Assembly (NCBI GenBank): GCA_932521025.1 | Contig: OW051473.1 | Coordinates: forward strand, 1,922,001-1,986,000 | Length of the DNA stretch: 64,000 nt | Reading direction: 5' to 3' | Source: Oscheius onirici | Taxonomy: Eukaryota > Nematoda > Chromadorea > Rhabditida > Rhabditidae | In this document: piece by piece, positions 1 through 12,114 of the stretch | Layout of the letters: the number at the start of each line of letters is the position of its first letter | Numbering within the stretch: the first letter of the stretch is position 1 | Notes under the pieces: model-generated | Database searches by the model: none | What the model saw: the letters and a program-made list of their open reading frames with translations, nothing else | What the model was told of the DNA's origin: nothing | Translations under genes and position numbers: made by a program

Positions 1-544
1 TTGGTAAGTTGACGCAAACTTGAAAAAACAATTTGTACCAGGTAAATGGGTTATCGGTGAAATGTCATTTTGCGTCATTGCTATCGCGGTTAACGCCATC
101 GGATTGTATTTTGACAAGTTCAGCGAAAGGTAAAAATACGTTGATCTTTTTAAAGTTTAATCTGAAGGAACAAATACTTGCGGAAACGACACGGTATTGT
201 CATATGGGTCAAGTTTTTGTCCTATATTATTGTCTTCTTCGGCAACCTCTTGTTTACTGTAATTGTTCTTGCCGCGAGAGAGCAAAGACTCCCGCCCAGT
301 CACTACGACACAATGTAAATAAAGTTTCATTTTGGGAATTTTGTACTCGTTGACAAAAGATCAAAGACGTTAGAAAAGTCATTTTTGTTGATGCTACTGT
401 TCCTGCTGATTCAGAATGATGGCTTCCAAAATGGCTTGTTCGAGCTGACTGCGAGTAAGTATAGTTCCGTCTTTCAGCACGCTATAAGTTCATTTTTACC
501 TTTTTTAATGTTTAAATTTTGACTTGAATAGAAAGGCAAACTCA
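1..544. other. no gene recognised
   Basis: AT-rich stretch downstream of the mucin-like gene on the minus strand. A splice-donor-like site lies near 450, but I could not link it to an open exon. Nothing else can be supported. Confidence 0.4.
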
Positions 545-2128
545 CTACACTTTTTCCTCCTGCTGTGGAGATGGTTCCTCTGCCTGCTCTGACGTCGGCT
601 CTTCATCGGTAGGCAACTCTTGACCGAGATTGTGCTCACCATGTTCGTTATGTAGAATATTACCATTTTCGTCAACTTCTTCCAACTCTTCGTACTCAGC
701 TTCTGTAGTTGCTACTTCTGGCTCTTCTGTAGTCGTTTCGTCAAAATGTTCATTGTGAACAGCAACATTTTTCGAAATTAGGTTCTGTGGCAGCTTCTCG
801 TCTTCTGAACTTTCCGGTTCACCAGAACTAGCAGCTGCTGTAGTGTTAGGTTCCTCACGCCAAGAAGCTTTTTCTCCATTATCAACGTGAGTCTCATCCT
901 GTTCTTCTGTTGTTGTCCCAGTAGATTTCTCTCCTTGATCAATTTCACCCTCATGCTGGTAGTCCTCGGTCGTGGAAGGAGAATTGCTGGTTGTTTCGAA
1001 ATCAGGTCTCAAATCAACCTTAGCAGATGCTGCTGAAGCGTTTTTGGTGAGAAAGATCTCATTAGCTGGGTAGCAGGGCGGAGCTGTTGGTGCAGTAGTG
1101 CCTGGAGTAGTTCCTGTCGATGTGCTAGGAAGTGTTGTCGAACGAGGCGTTGTAGAGGAAACCGGGGGTTTGGATGTTGCTGCAGAAACTGTCGTTGAAG
1201 GCCATTCCGTAGTAGTAGTAGTAAAACGAGACGTTTCGGTAGAAGCATATTTTGATTGCCATTTTGTGGTATTCGGAACAAAAGTTGAAGAAGAACCTGG
1301 TGGCCGTGTTCTTGTGGCTCTGGAGGAAACCGACAGTGTTGTTCCATTATAGCCAGACGTTGAAGGATTCCTTGTAGTACCAGCCGAAGTTGGTGGTGTG
1401 GTACTTCCTGGAGTAAAAGTAGCAGACGGTATCCATGTGGATGTGCCGCGGGTAGGTAGCATGGTACTTCCTGGAGTCGTTGAAGGCCACGCGGTAGTAG
1501 GAGAAGTTGCATCTGTCGGAATTGTCGTAAGCGGTGTACCAGAGGGTCCTCTTCGGATTGGTGGCCTGTGATATTCTGAGGTACTGCTGGAATCACTGCA
1601 ATTCTTGGCCAGTCTCAAGCTTTTGAAAATGTTTCCAAGCTCTTTTCTCATTGCCTCTTCTATCAACTTTTCGAGATCTAAAAACTGCCGATATTTTTGG
1701 AATATTGTCGCGATTACCATTGGCAAAAGGCGGCTGTGAACCTTTTCGCAGATAAGCAAGCTCCTTCAGTAATTCACCCACATCTAAAACGGTAAAATGA
1801 AAGCTCGGATCACTTACTGACGGATGTGGCGGAAGCAACTGGACTGTTTGTTGTTTCGTCATCGTCGTACTCCCAAAGTTTCTTCTTGGAGTCTTCAAAG
1901 TAGTCGTCGTCCACTTGACGTTTACCTAAATACCATATCAATAGAGCACTAAAAACCTAAGTTTTTGGTTGGTTCTGTTTTACTTTAGAAATGTAAGAAC
2001 GCTCTAGCGATTTTTCTAAAAAAAAATGATTGAGATGGTTGAAACATTAGCAGTATAATACCTTCCGACTTGAGAGGAGCTGAAAGCGCCCCTATGACAA
2101 AGAGGAAGAACAAAATTTGACACACCAT
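545..2128 (-). CDS. secreted Thr/Ser/Pro-rich mucin-like protein
   Basis: Four exons (2128-2062, 1925-1818, 1783-1718, 1677-545) join in phase to give 457 residues. Residues 1-17 are a clear signal peptide (MVCQILFFLFVIGALSA). A basic KRQ cleavage-like site and an acidic Asp/Glu stretch follow, then a short helical segment (about residues 60-100, ELLKELAYLRKG and LEKLIEEAMRKELG). About 180 residues of Thr/Ser/Pro-rich sequence come next, with repeated TTP, PGST and PSTT blocks typical of heavily O-glycosylated mucins. The tail of roughly 170 residues is strongly acidic (Glu, Asp, Thr). Only two cysteines fall outside the signal peptide region. No enzymatic domain is recognisable. The role is probably extracellular matrix, cuticle or gut coating, by analogy with other nematode mucins. 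The introns are 40-136 nt. The splice model is well supported because every junction keeps the frame. Confidence 0.8.
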
Positions 2129-5100
2129 CAATTGAGATGAAGAGAAAATGGCTTCGGTCCCTATTTGTACATCAAACCCGGACGTTTTCTCACAGGTCTT
2201 CTTTCTTATTGTCCGCCGCGAGCGTTGCTCATCGGCCGAAAAGACTGACCCGCTCTCTGTGCCATTCGCACATCCGCTTTAGTTTTTACTTCCCTTCTAA
2301 CCGGAACACTGTTTGTGGGCTGGGACATGTTGAAGCAATCGTGTCAAGAGTTCCTCTTGTATGGCAGTAGGACATTCAATTGTTGATGTGCTGATTAACC
2401 TCTAGGCCTTCTGTATTTTCCATCGTTTTTTGAAACCTTGGACAATTAAAACTTGACAAGAACACATCGTAAAGTCTCTTATGTGAAGAACTCCGTGAGC
2501 GTGAGATCTTCTATTAATCAGAGATCTGTATGCGGGCTGGGGAGAAGGTGATTCACGGCGGCAGCTGTAGTCATCGACATTTTCGTAATAACTATGTTTG
2601 TTGAATGAAGGCAAACGTAACTGCGTGAACATGTTGCAGCTAAAAAACGGGAATAGGGAGTAAAGACGGTTTTACTGAAACAGTTTCATGCTTCCAGCCT
2701 TTGCTTCGCTTAGTCACATGTTTACAGTTCCCCCAATAATTTACTGGCAGAAAACATGCTGTCACTTAACAGCGTGCCGACGCGAAATCAGCCTCATCCA
2801 TCTTGCATGCGCCAAAAAACCGTACATCCCACGACATTGGTGGGAGAGTTCTTTGCCTCTTATCAGGTACACATCTCCACGCAGATGTTCATTAGATAGC
2901 CGTTTTCGGCATGAACTTTTTTCCGTGTTCCCATTCGAAAATGGCTATTCGCAGTGAACTGTCGCTGCCGCAGTTTCTCTGTTTGGTCTCGGTGTACTTT
3001 GGCAACAGGTTGTCCATGTTCATCGTGCCCGTTCAGTTTCAACATCATCAATCAAAAGCGTCCACTCGTTCGGAATTCGGTCTCCTACCTTTCTCAAAAA
3101 TATATTTTGACTACCTCACTCCTTTGTTTCTCAAATGTTCTTCTTCATCTTACATCACCCTTCTATAAGAGTCTACAAATCGGTTTTCTTAAACCGATTT
3201 AGGCAATGAACTGCGCGAGACAGCATATGATCTACTGCCATGGTCGCTCTGACTGTCTTTCCTAACGTGATGTCTGCCGAAGAAGTTTAGCTACCGTGTA
3301 TTTAAAAGACAATGTTTTAGCGAGACTGAATCTATTTTTTCCTTGATGATACTCTAAAGTGGCCGTTTGTATAACTGAATGCTGTACCCTCACGAATTGA
3401 GTCAGATCTGATGTTAGTTAAGTAATGAACTGTAGCATTTGACTTTCAACATCTGAAATTGAATCAGTAAAACAAGAAATTTCGCTCTGAAGATTTTTGT
3501 CGAGGATCTTTGAATTTTGTTGTTTTGACATCTAGAGTGTTCAAAAAAATGTCTACCGGCTGTAAAAGCTATGTGTGGCATTACTCAGGCTGATTACCAA
3601 GAGGATATAAAGCAACCAGAAAGGGTACACACTTTGTCAGGAAGCAAAAAGCTTCTTGTTTTTTTAGATAAAAAATGAGGCCAATAGGCCATTGTTCTAT
3701 GAATTGCCTTGCAGTTTGGTTCAGACCTATTAATACAAAAAAGCAGTAGAAATTTTCAAGAACATCTATTACAAGACATTCTGCTAATCCTTCCTTCATC
3801 CGCGATAATTCTCTGCAAAATGTCGTAATAATTGATTACATCTCATTTTCCGGAAAACATGTAAAAAATAATCTGAAAACAGAAAGTATATTGCACATCG
3901 AGTACGAATGATTCTTACTATACTTTTTTCGCTTCCTTTGCTAACTACAAGCTATTTGAACATCTCATTACCAACTTTCGCATGCCCTCATTGAACTCTG
4001 CCGTTTCGTAACATACTTTTCACAGAGGGGTCTTTCTCATCCGGTCTAGGCCGATCATTCTATTCTGGGAGATGAATCCCCGGTAATCTAATGTTTACCA
4101 GATCATGTATGGGAAAGTGAGAAAAAGCCTGGCTATAATTACGTCCCGCACACCTGGCACTCGAATGGACAGTTAATTGAGGGGGAACGAGATTATTAGT
4201 TTTTTTTTCAGCGCTCTGTGATTGTTGCGATCTCGCAGAGGTCAGGTTCGACGAAAAGCTTGTGCAAAAAAGTGAGCGTTCTGAAAAATGGCATAAGCTT
4301 ATAATTTGAAGAAAGACCAGTGTTTCGAATATATTAGTAGAGCACTTCTGCTTCCCCCTTGAAGGCAACTACATATCTCCTGTAGGTTCATAGTAGTACA
4401 ATTTCTTGGAATGAATATGCCCACCCAGGTATATCGCACCCGAATTATATTCTCTCATTTACTAGTTTGAACTTCCTACTAGATACTTGTGAATTGTTGC
4501 GATTAGGCAGTTTCAGCTCTTGTCACTGAATCGGGTAGTATTTTCTACCGAAAAGCCGTCATTCTTTCTTCTTTGAGCCCAGAGCAGCACTATATTGCGC
4601 AATGTTTCCAGCTATCAGCTGTGGAGAGCGAGGAAACTTCCTTCGCTGTTCTTCGATTATTATCGGAAATCTGGTTCTGTTTCAGCCGTTGTTTGGGAGC
4701 AATACAAGACTGCTTTCCTTTTTTTGACCTTTGAATAAGGTTTATGTTCTCTCAGTACTCCAGAATCTCATTATTGCTTGCTAGCTTGTGAAAGGTTTAT
4801 TACTGCCAATTAAGCAGCTCCGGCCACCTGTTCCTCCTTCCAATTAACAGCCTCCTTTGCAACAACCCTGTTTTCAAAGACGATACGTTTTTTACTTGAC
4901 ATACTCATGAATAGAATGCACTTGGAGAACATTAGATCATCGCTTTTGCACTTTTCTACTGCACACTCCTGTCAGCTCTTTTAGACAACAGGTGTGCGAA
5001 CTTCCCACGGTTCTGGTACTTTTGCTACATGTACCAGACGTGCAGTCTACTGAAAAGTGTAGCACTTCTCAGTTAATTAGTTATTTTATAGTTTCTAGAC

Positions 5101-5938
5101 AGTAAAAGGATGTCTTTTTATTATTTTTGCTTCATTTTCTCAGCCATTCTATTGAAAAGAGGATATAAAAATTGAATAGCTAACAACACTCTTCCCTTTG
5201 AGACACGCGAAGTATGAAGCATTTCTGCATACTTTTTGAAAGCTGTACGTTATCGTCCCAAAGGTCGCATAAGCCAGCTGCGTGTAGCTTTACCCTGTTT
5301 CCGGTTAGGCAGATGCTACAGAGAGGCTTTTTTTGCCAAGTCTCTCAAGCCCGAAATGTTGCTCTTTTATATAGATGCCGCTGCTTAATCACGGTTATCT
5401 GTGATTCCGCATGTAAAGCTGACACATTGGGGCTATATAAAAACAGGCAAAGTTGATCCCGTACGGCTTTTGCACAAGCCAGACATGTAGGTGTTTTTTG
5501 AATTTCCCACAATTTCCTTTTACCGATTAGACATTTAATCCATTACTTGCGTTCTGACTTTCAAAACTGACGTTCGATCTCTTTCTCTCCCAACCAGGAA
5601 CGTCCTTCCTATTTCGGTAAATAACGTGAACACAGTCCTTTTTCTCTGTTTTCAAATTCCGCAGATGCCTGCCCATTGGAGGACAAGACGTGCATAGATC
5701 AGTATGTTTTGCACTAGATCTGCTTCCACGTCAGCGCTTCCTTTCCTTCTGTAATCTTCTCTGTCCTAAAAGGTTTTCAATCTTTAACCTCATTGTTTTG
5801 AAACAACGTGAAGTGCAGTTCACCAAACTGACCTTCAAGCCATTCTCTGTTGATTTCAACTAAAGAAAACCTCTTGTATCTTGTGTCGAGCTTCTTTGCA
5901 CTTTACCAATTTCAGAAAGCTGACCTTAAATTTGGATA
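2129..5938. other. gene-poor region
   Basis: About 3.8 kb without a gene I can defend. One minus-strand frame at 2402-2632 (76 residues) follows a TTTTTTAG acceptor-like site, but it has no homology I recognise. A perfect 10-bp hairpin sits at 3177-3200. The rest is AT-rich with pyrimidine runs, and may include regulatory DNA for the flanking genes. Confidence 0.4.
3177..3200. repeat. short perfect hairpin
   Basis: The arm AAATCGGTTT, a TCTT loop and the exact reverse complement form a 24-nt hairpin in noncoding DNA. It could be an RNA-level structure or the remnant of an inverted repeat. Confidence 0.5.
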
Positions 5939-6644
5939 ATGACTTCGGTGACCCTTCAAAGAACCAATCTTCTTAGTCAAGTGAGTTACAGTATTTTGTG
6001 TGACCTCTCGAAAGGACATTGTAGTTGCGCTTTGTGAACACTCTGTTGTCAAGAAACTATCATATCCCGGATATGATTCTCATGTCATTCACGTAGTACA
6101 AAACACCAGCTTTCAGCAAGAACCTTCAACTCTAAAAATGCTTGATGAACAGACTAGTCCGCTGCAAGAGGAGATCATCTTCCCCTCCAAGATGTACGGA
6201 GAATGGCGACGCATCAAATACACTGTTACTGGGCGCAATAAGGAGTTTATTAACTGCACCAATGCTAATCAACTATCTCTATCTTTTCGCAGGGTAAGTT
6301 TTCACTTAAAGACATTGCGTTTTTTCTTATCTTTTATGCCCAAATTGTCAACTTTTCAGACCTTGAACGACTTTGTCAGAACCTCTCAAGTAAACAGAAT
6401 GAACCGAGTCAGTGTCACCTGGATTACAGACGGAGAATGGCACGACAACGAGAGAATCACGATTATGAGTGAGACACAGTTCACCCGCGAGGTCCGAGTC
6501 AACAATGTTTACTGCCAGGAGACTGTCCGATTAGCTGGCAGTTACCTTCACTTAATTGGATACAATGGTCGTTTCTGGTATCGCGCCCTCTTCCGCAAAA
6601 ACTTTTATCCTATGTCTTCGATAGCCGAGATACACGAGCCCTAA
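5939..6644 (+). CDS. small uncharacterised protein, 167 residues
   Basis: Three exons (5939-5980, 6117-6293, 6360-6644) read in phase from an ATG to a TAA and encode 167 residues. The donors (GTGAGT, GTAAGT) and acceptors (TTTCAG, TTTTCAG) match nematode consensus. I do not recognise the family. There is no signal peptide or membrane segment. The protein is rich in Arg, Thr and aromatics, with features such as GEWRRIKYTVTGRNKEF and WITDGEWHDNERITIM, compatible with a small beta-rich domain. It stands alone with large gaps on both sides. I infer that it is a real coding gene from frame consistency and codon-like composition, not from homology. Confidence 0.65.
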
Positions 6645-8081
6645 GATAATTTGACTTTTTAGATATTGCCCTTCAGAAACTGGTGACTCAATTTTGTCGT
6701 GTGGTCTTTGTGGCTTTAACTTGATAATTTAAGTAGTAAAGTCCTTACCCCATGTACATTTTTCTGTGGTGAAAATGAAACATTTTTCCTGTAAAAAGAG
6801 ATTACATCTTCGGGCAATGCAACCAGAGAGGCTATTAATCAGAAAGTTTAAAAAGCTTTCGCAACGTCGGCGTCCATATGTTCGACCGTCAAATGTCATA
6901 TTTTTCGCGCAGGAGTGCCACGTCTTTTGCTTTTATATCGTCGTTTTCCCACGAGTCTTGCCAGCTACAAATCGACTTTCATCATAACCAACACCATTTG
7001 AAATTGGTGAGACTCTCGGGCAAACTCCGCATACCCGTAAGCTTGCCCGAAAGTTTGAAACACTTTCTATCGGAACGGTTACAATCTGTATAGATGTGAA
7101 ACTTCGAATAGCGAGAGGGCTTTTGGCAGAATTGCCGATTTCTCGCCATTCATGCCGTCTCGAACTTTATTGTCTAACTGTTTCTCATGGTTGTTGGCGC
7201 GCGACAAGCATGGGCGACAGTGACAGGCAAAACATCGCGCCTCAGTAATGCCAAATCTCCGGCACACGTGCGTATAACTTGAGTCAGCCCACTGTGACCC
7301 AAAGTGGATATTGATTGATCTCGGTTGTCCTGCCTTCTGCTCAAGCAAATCTCTCTTTGCGTCTTGACCGATCAGCGCGGTCATTAGCTCTCGGCTCATT
7401 TTCATAATTGCCGTCTTTTGGTAAAGGCGGCTAATCCTTGGGACAAAACTGTCAAACTAATCTCTTTTGCACTCCTAAGTGACAGTTTCATTTGGCACCT
7501 GATAACTGATAACTGTTTTACGGCAGACAAAAATTATCTGCAGCTGGTCACTTTTTGAACATAAGGTTTGCAAGCGTTTCTGTTAAAGAAATGTTGCCAA
7601 TCGTTCATCCCGATCATCTCGAGAATAAGTTGATTCAATTCCGGATTACAACAATCTGTCTGCTGAAATTGTGTCCATTACAAACTCTTCTCTCACTCCC
7701 ATATCGACATTTCTTCTCATACAGTTTTGCCATCAATTTTAAAAGGAAACAGAAAATATACACAGGAAACATCTGGTTACATTATATACAAAACTGCATT
7801 TGCTGAAAAATGCATTGTATCTCTCTAATGTGTAAGATCCGTTTCATTTAATAGCAAATCGTTTCTCTGAATGAAATGGCTGCAAACGTTCTAACTAGTG
7901 CTACAAAAGTATGACGATATTTGTGCAATATACTCTTGATTTCTCCGATTTTCCACACTTTTATAACATTTTTACCAAATCCTCTTTTCAGGCTCTTTCG
8001 TCCAACATCCACAGAATCTGAGTCAGTTCCTGGATCATTTTTTCTCTGGCGATCCGGCGCCTCTTTCTGCATAGGACGACG
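6645..8081. other. no confirmed gene
   Basis: A 108-codon open frame on the minus strand (7405-7079) contains a Cys/His-rich patch (CFACHCRPC). It has no splice context or homology I recognise, so I do not call it. The rest is AT-rich. Confidence 0.35.
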
Positions 8082-8776
8082 ATGGGAAGTGAACTTCGTC
8101 GGCTTATAGAGGAGCCGGACGAGCCTCGTTGCCCGTGAGTTCATCTTCTTATATTTTATTTTCTCCATTCTCCACCTACGCAGCACATGTCTCAAAAGCA
8201 GATTTACAAGCCATTATCAGCTCATGCTGCTCCATGGCCGCTTACACTTAGGTAGATGAACGTAGAAGTCTTAGGCAGCTTATATGAACTGATCAACAAG
8301 CATGTTGACAAAAATTTTGGGATCCCCCGTTGGCTATTAACCTATGGTGTTTACTGTTTGTTGATCTAACCCTCGATCCGGATCAGTAATAGAGATAAAC
8401 AAAAGTTACGCTGCCCTTAAAGAGTCCGTGCGCCTGGCGCAGTCGTCTCCGCCAAGTGAATGCTCTGGTCGTCTGCTTTTTCAACTACCTCGTCAGCAAT
8501 AAAATGGACTATTCATTTGAAGAGGACGTTAGCTATGAGGACTGGAAAAAGTTTTGTCTTTTTGGCCTTCGTCCCTCAAAAGACAAGCAAAAAGGTAAAC
8601 TTTTGAAGTGATTTTATTTTAAAGTGACATCAAAGTTCGCTTCAAGGTCTGAATACGCGTGTGAGAACAACCGGATCAAGTACTTGAGCACAGAAGGCTC
8701 TCGAGGGATTTATCCTGCCAAAACCTACAAACCATCCCCCAAAAGTGACGAGAGGATAGAAAGCTGCCAGTTTTAG
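8082..8776 (+). CDS. tentative small gene upstream of cdk-8
   Basis: A possible four-exon model (8082-8134, 8184-8251, 8406-8594, 8625-8776) stays open for 153 residues. It begins MGSELRRLIEEPDEPRCPTC and ends DERIESCQF. An RCPTC motif suggests half of a zinc site. The first two junctions are good (GTGAGT donor, TACGCAG acceptor). The acceptor at 8405 lacks a pyrimidine tract, and the last intron would be only 30 nt, so part of the model may be wrong. Its stop lies 222 nt before the cdk-8 ATG on the same strand, and cdk-8 has an acceptor (TATTCAG) 2 nt before its ATG. A shared operon with trans-splicing is therefore possible. I do not recognise the family. Confidence 0.35.
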
Positions 8777-8997
8777 TCCCTTTCCAGCAATTTTGGTACT
8801 GAAAATAATTTATTTTTGCCACGACACTGGTACTAGCAGGAATTGAATCAAAGTCAATATACGCAAACTGGCGTTTGAACGGGGACCCCGCGCTGCGTAG
8901 TCCACGGGCCAATCGTATACTCGTTCCTTGACATGTCAAGTCAATAAACGACTGCACTTCACAAAACAAAGCAACACTAGGATTATTGTATTCAGAA

Positions 8998-11900
8998 ATG
9001 TCATCATCGGTAATGCAGGCAAACTCGTCAAACGCGTAAGTGATCACGTTGTGGTCGAGAGTTTTGTGTTGTCATATAAATCAGTCTATAAAAACTTCCA
9101 TTACACTTTTTAGATTTGTCAGCAACGCTTTTCGCGATGAGTTACTTCGAAACCGAGAAAAAGTCGAAGATTTGTTCTCCTTTGAGGATGCAAAAGTGAG
9201 TTTTCTTTCTTCGAATGACCTACATCTATTCCGTCCTTATCGATTTTGCTTGTTTTAGGTCGGAAGAGGGACATATGGTCATGTCTTCAAGGCAATAACA
9301 AAAAACCCTTCACCGAGATATCCTGCTCAAGTTTATGCTCTAAAGTTGATAGAAGCAGGGACATTTTCTTCGTGGAGAGAAATTGCGTTACTACGGGAAC
9401 TAAAGTGAGTCTTAACAGCAGAAATGGCTGGTTAGTTGAAAGTTTGTGGAAACTCGCCACTTTATTTTAATTTCTTCGTCACATACTATTTCAATTCTTA
9501 TGTCTACAGTAGTCAAAACTTGTCGCGTACAAATGCACTTTTGAATTAGTTGCTCCATTATCCCGGATCAGTATGTTTATGACTCCGCGCACCACGCAGG
9601 CAGTCCCTTCTTATCTCGTGGACATCAGGTTATTAAAAGTAGAACGCGCGAGGGCTGTTTTTCTGCCTGTAAGTACGAAGATCATGCGTAAATATAGTCT
9701 GTCAGGCATTGGAGTAACACATCTGTTTTCAGACATCCCAACGTAATCTCACTGCAAGCTGTGTTTTTGACTGGAGAACGGAAGGTGAGCACTTTAAGTA
9801 CTTTTGCCTATCTTTGCTTCGTTTATTATTTTGTTCAATCAAATTAGCAAATTTCACAATAACATAAAGACTATGGTTTTAGGTATGGATGCTTCTTGAC
9901 TATGCTGATCACGATCTCTGGCATATAATCAAGTACAACAGAAGTGCCAAAACGAAGAAAATGGCCGTCTACGTGCCAACAGTCACAGTCAAAAGCATAC
10001 TCTACCAAATTTTAGATGGTAACCGTTTTTCGACTTTGTTCTCATCCGTTTCTTTCAGGAATGCACTACTTGCATAGTAGCTGGGTGATGCATCGTGATC
10101 TGAAACCAGCAAACATTTTAGTTATCGGAGACGGACCTCCACATCTAAGAGGACGGTAAGATTATAGTAGACATCATTGCTGAAATGAAATTCAGAGTGA
10201 AGATAGCTGACTTGGGATTCGCGAGAATTTTTCACGCTCCGATGAAGTCTATGGTCGACATCGATCCCGTCGTTGTGACGTTCTGGTACAGAGCACCAGA
10301 ATTGTTACTAGGAGCAAGGCACTATACAAAGGCAAGTTACTTTCACTATTTCCTCCGTCTTTTCCGATAACTCGGTGAATTAGAGTTCCTAAAAGATAAA
10401 TACGCTATGCTTAAGATCGGGAAAAGTTCTTACTTTTGATAAATATACAACATTTATTTCAGGCCATTGATGTTTGGGCGATAGGATGTATTTTTGCTGA
10501 ACTTATGACTGCGGAGCCACTCTTCATATGCAAAGAAGAAGATTTGAAGGCACAAAGTCCGTACTATTACGATCAACTAGCAAAGTGAGCTAAACAATTT
10601 GGCTTTCTACTCTGATTTCAGAATTTTCTCTGTCATGGGATATCCATCACATGCCGACTGGCCGGATTTTAAAAACATGCCGGAATATGTCAAACTGGTC
10701 TCGGATATTCGCGGACACAAGTATGCTAAAATATAAATTAAATGTAATTCATGCTTTCAGTGCAAATTTTGGTGGAGCGAGTATCCACAAATATCTGGAT
10801 ATGGAAAAACACAAGTCATTCATGAACCAGATAGCAGACGAACAGCAACAGAAGCTCCAAATTAAGCTGCTGTTGAAACTTTTAGCTTTTGATCCAACCA
10901 AGCGGATATCATGTAGAGATGCCATGGAGGACCCATACTTCAAGGTGTGTAGTTAATTCATTTACTTTTTAAGTTTTTCCTTTTGTAGCTTGGTCCGAAA
11001 CCGACTGAAGACGTCTTTCACAAGTATCCGATTCCGTACCCTAAGCGTGAAGTAATCCAAGATCAAGAAAAGAAGGAACCCCAACAAGCTGCCCAAACTC
11101 AGCAACCTCCTCCGGCACCAATTCAAATGCCTATCCAGCAAAATGTTGTCCCTGTGCGACACATGCAAGATTTCCCGCAGGAACCTGCGATGAAACGGTT
11201 ACGAGGACCTGTACGAAAATATCTTAAATCTCAAAATTTCATTTGTTCAGGATCCTTACGGACAGGACCCGTATGGAGGGCCTATGCCGATGGCTGCTGC
11301 TGGAATGATGGGAGACGGAATGGGTCCAATGGGTCAGATGGGAAACAGGTACCAACAACCCCCGCAACCTCAATATGTGGTGAGATAGCTGTAACTTTGA
11401 TTCATTTTATGCTTAAAGCCTGGTCCGATGCCTCAAGGAAATATGATGAACGGTCAGATGATGAGCAATGGCCAAGCGATGATGGCGGGCAATCAAGGGA
11501 TGATGGGTGGACCAATGCCCTCTCATATGCAAGGTAAGTACAATTTTTGTAAGAGAAAATGCGTTCTTTTTACATTCAATTTTGTAGCGTTGACTTTGTC
11601 ATGAGTTTTGCAAAATTTCGTATAATGCGACTAGAAACATAAAGAACAAACTGTGGCAGACTAGACATTTAATACCTATGGGATAAGAAGAGGTCGGTTG
11701 ACCAGGGAAGGGATCGCTAGTGGTATTGACGGTATCTTTCTGTGAATACGAAGCTGCGATAAAATGTTTTAATTTAACCCTTTGTAGCATTAGAGAAGAG
11801 CTGTGGTAGATAATTTCAGGTTCCAAGCGATGATCGTTTGAAAATTGTAGTGTTTACTTTGTCACTAGTGAATATAACAAATGATTACAAATTCGTATTC

Positions 11901-12114
11901 CAGGAATGATGCAACAAGGAATGGCACCTCATCAAGCTGTTATGGGTCCGGGTGGGATGCAGTATCAACAACAAATGCAACAAGGTTCGTATTTTTCTTA
12001 AACTGTTTTTCATTGTTCTTTTTAGGTATGATGCCAGGACAGGGACCACCTCCATACATGATGTCCGCCCCACAGCATCATCAACAAAGCCAGCTTTGGC
12101 CCCGATATCATTAG
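8998..12114 (+). CDS. cdk-8: cyclin-dependent kinase 8, Mediator kinase module (copy A)
   Basis: Fifteen exons give 575 residues: 8998-9035, 9114-9195, 9259-9404, 9733-9784, 9883-10018, 10059-10155, 10196-10331, 10463-10584, 10622-10720, 10761-10944, 10989-11210, 11251-11379, 11419-11533, 11904-11984, 12026-12114. Kinase landmarks are glycine loop [11 protein letters not shown], the VYALK lysine, REIALLREL (the CDK8 form of the PSTAIRE helix), catalytic [10 protein letters not shown], metal-binding DLG (usually DMG in CDK8), [11 protein letters not shown] and [18 protein letters not shown]. The tail is rich in Met, Gly, Gln and Pro. Cdk8 works in the nucleus with cyclin C, Med12 and Med13 and phosphorylates transcription regulators. 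The intron after residue HYTK uses a GC donor. An acceptor-like TATTCAG just before the ATG suggests trans-splicing. The gene converges on a second Cdk8 copy at 13080-15536. Confidence 0.95.
10332..10333 (+). other. non-canonical GC splice donor in cdk-8
   Basis: The exon ends ACAAAG and the intron begins GCAAGT. Only this donor keeps the [12 protein letters not shown] junction of the kinase in frame; the nearest GT, a few bases downstream, brings a stop. The flanking bases match the strong consensus expected of GC-AG introns. Confidence 0.85.

Noticed and set aside
33..353. 106-codon open frame at the left edge
   Set aside because: Chance frame: no signal peptide, splice context or family resemblance.
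1009..1596. 195-codon Leu/Gln/Pro-rich frame on the minus strand
   Set aside because: Alternate-frame shadow of the Thr-rich exon of the mucin-like gene.
2402..2632. 76-codon minus-strand frame behind an acceptor-like site
   Set aside because: Could be a trans-spliced small gene, but no homology, no intron and unconvincing composition.
7079..7405. 108-codon minus-strand frame with Cys/His motif
   Set aside because: No splice signals and no known zinc-finger spacing; long frames arise by chance in the locally GC-richer DNA.
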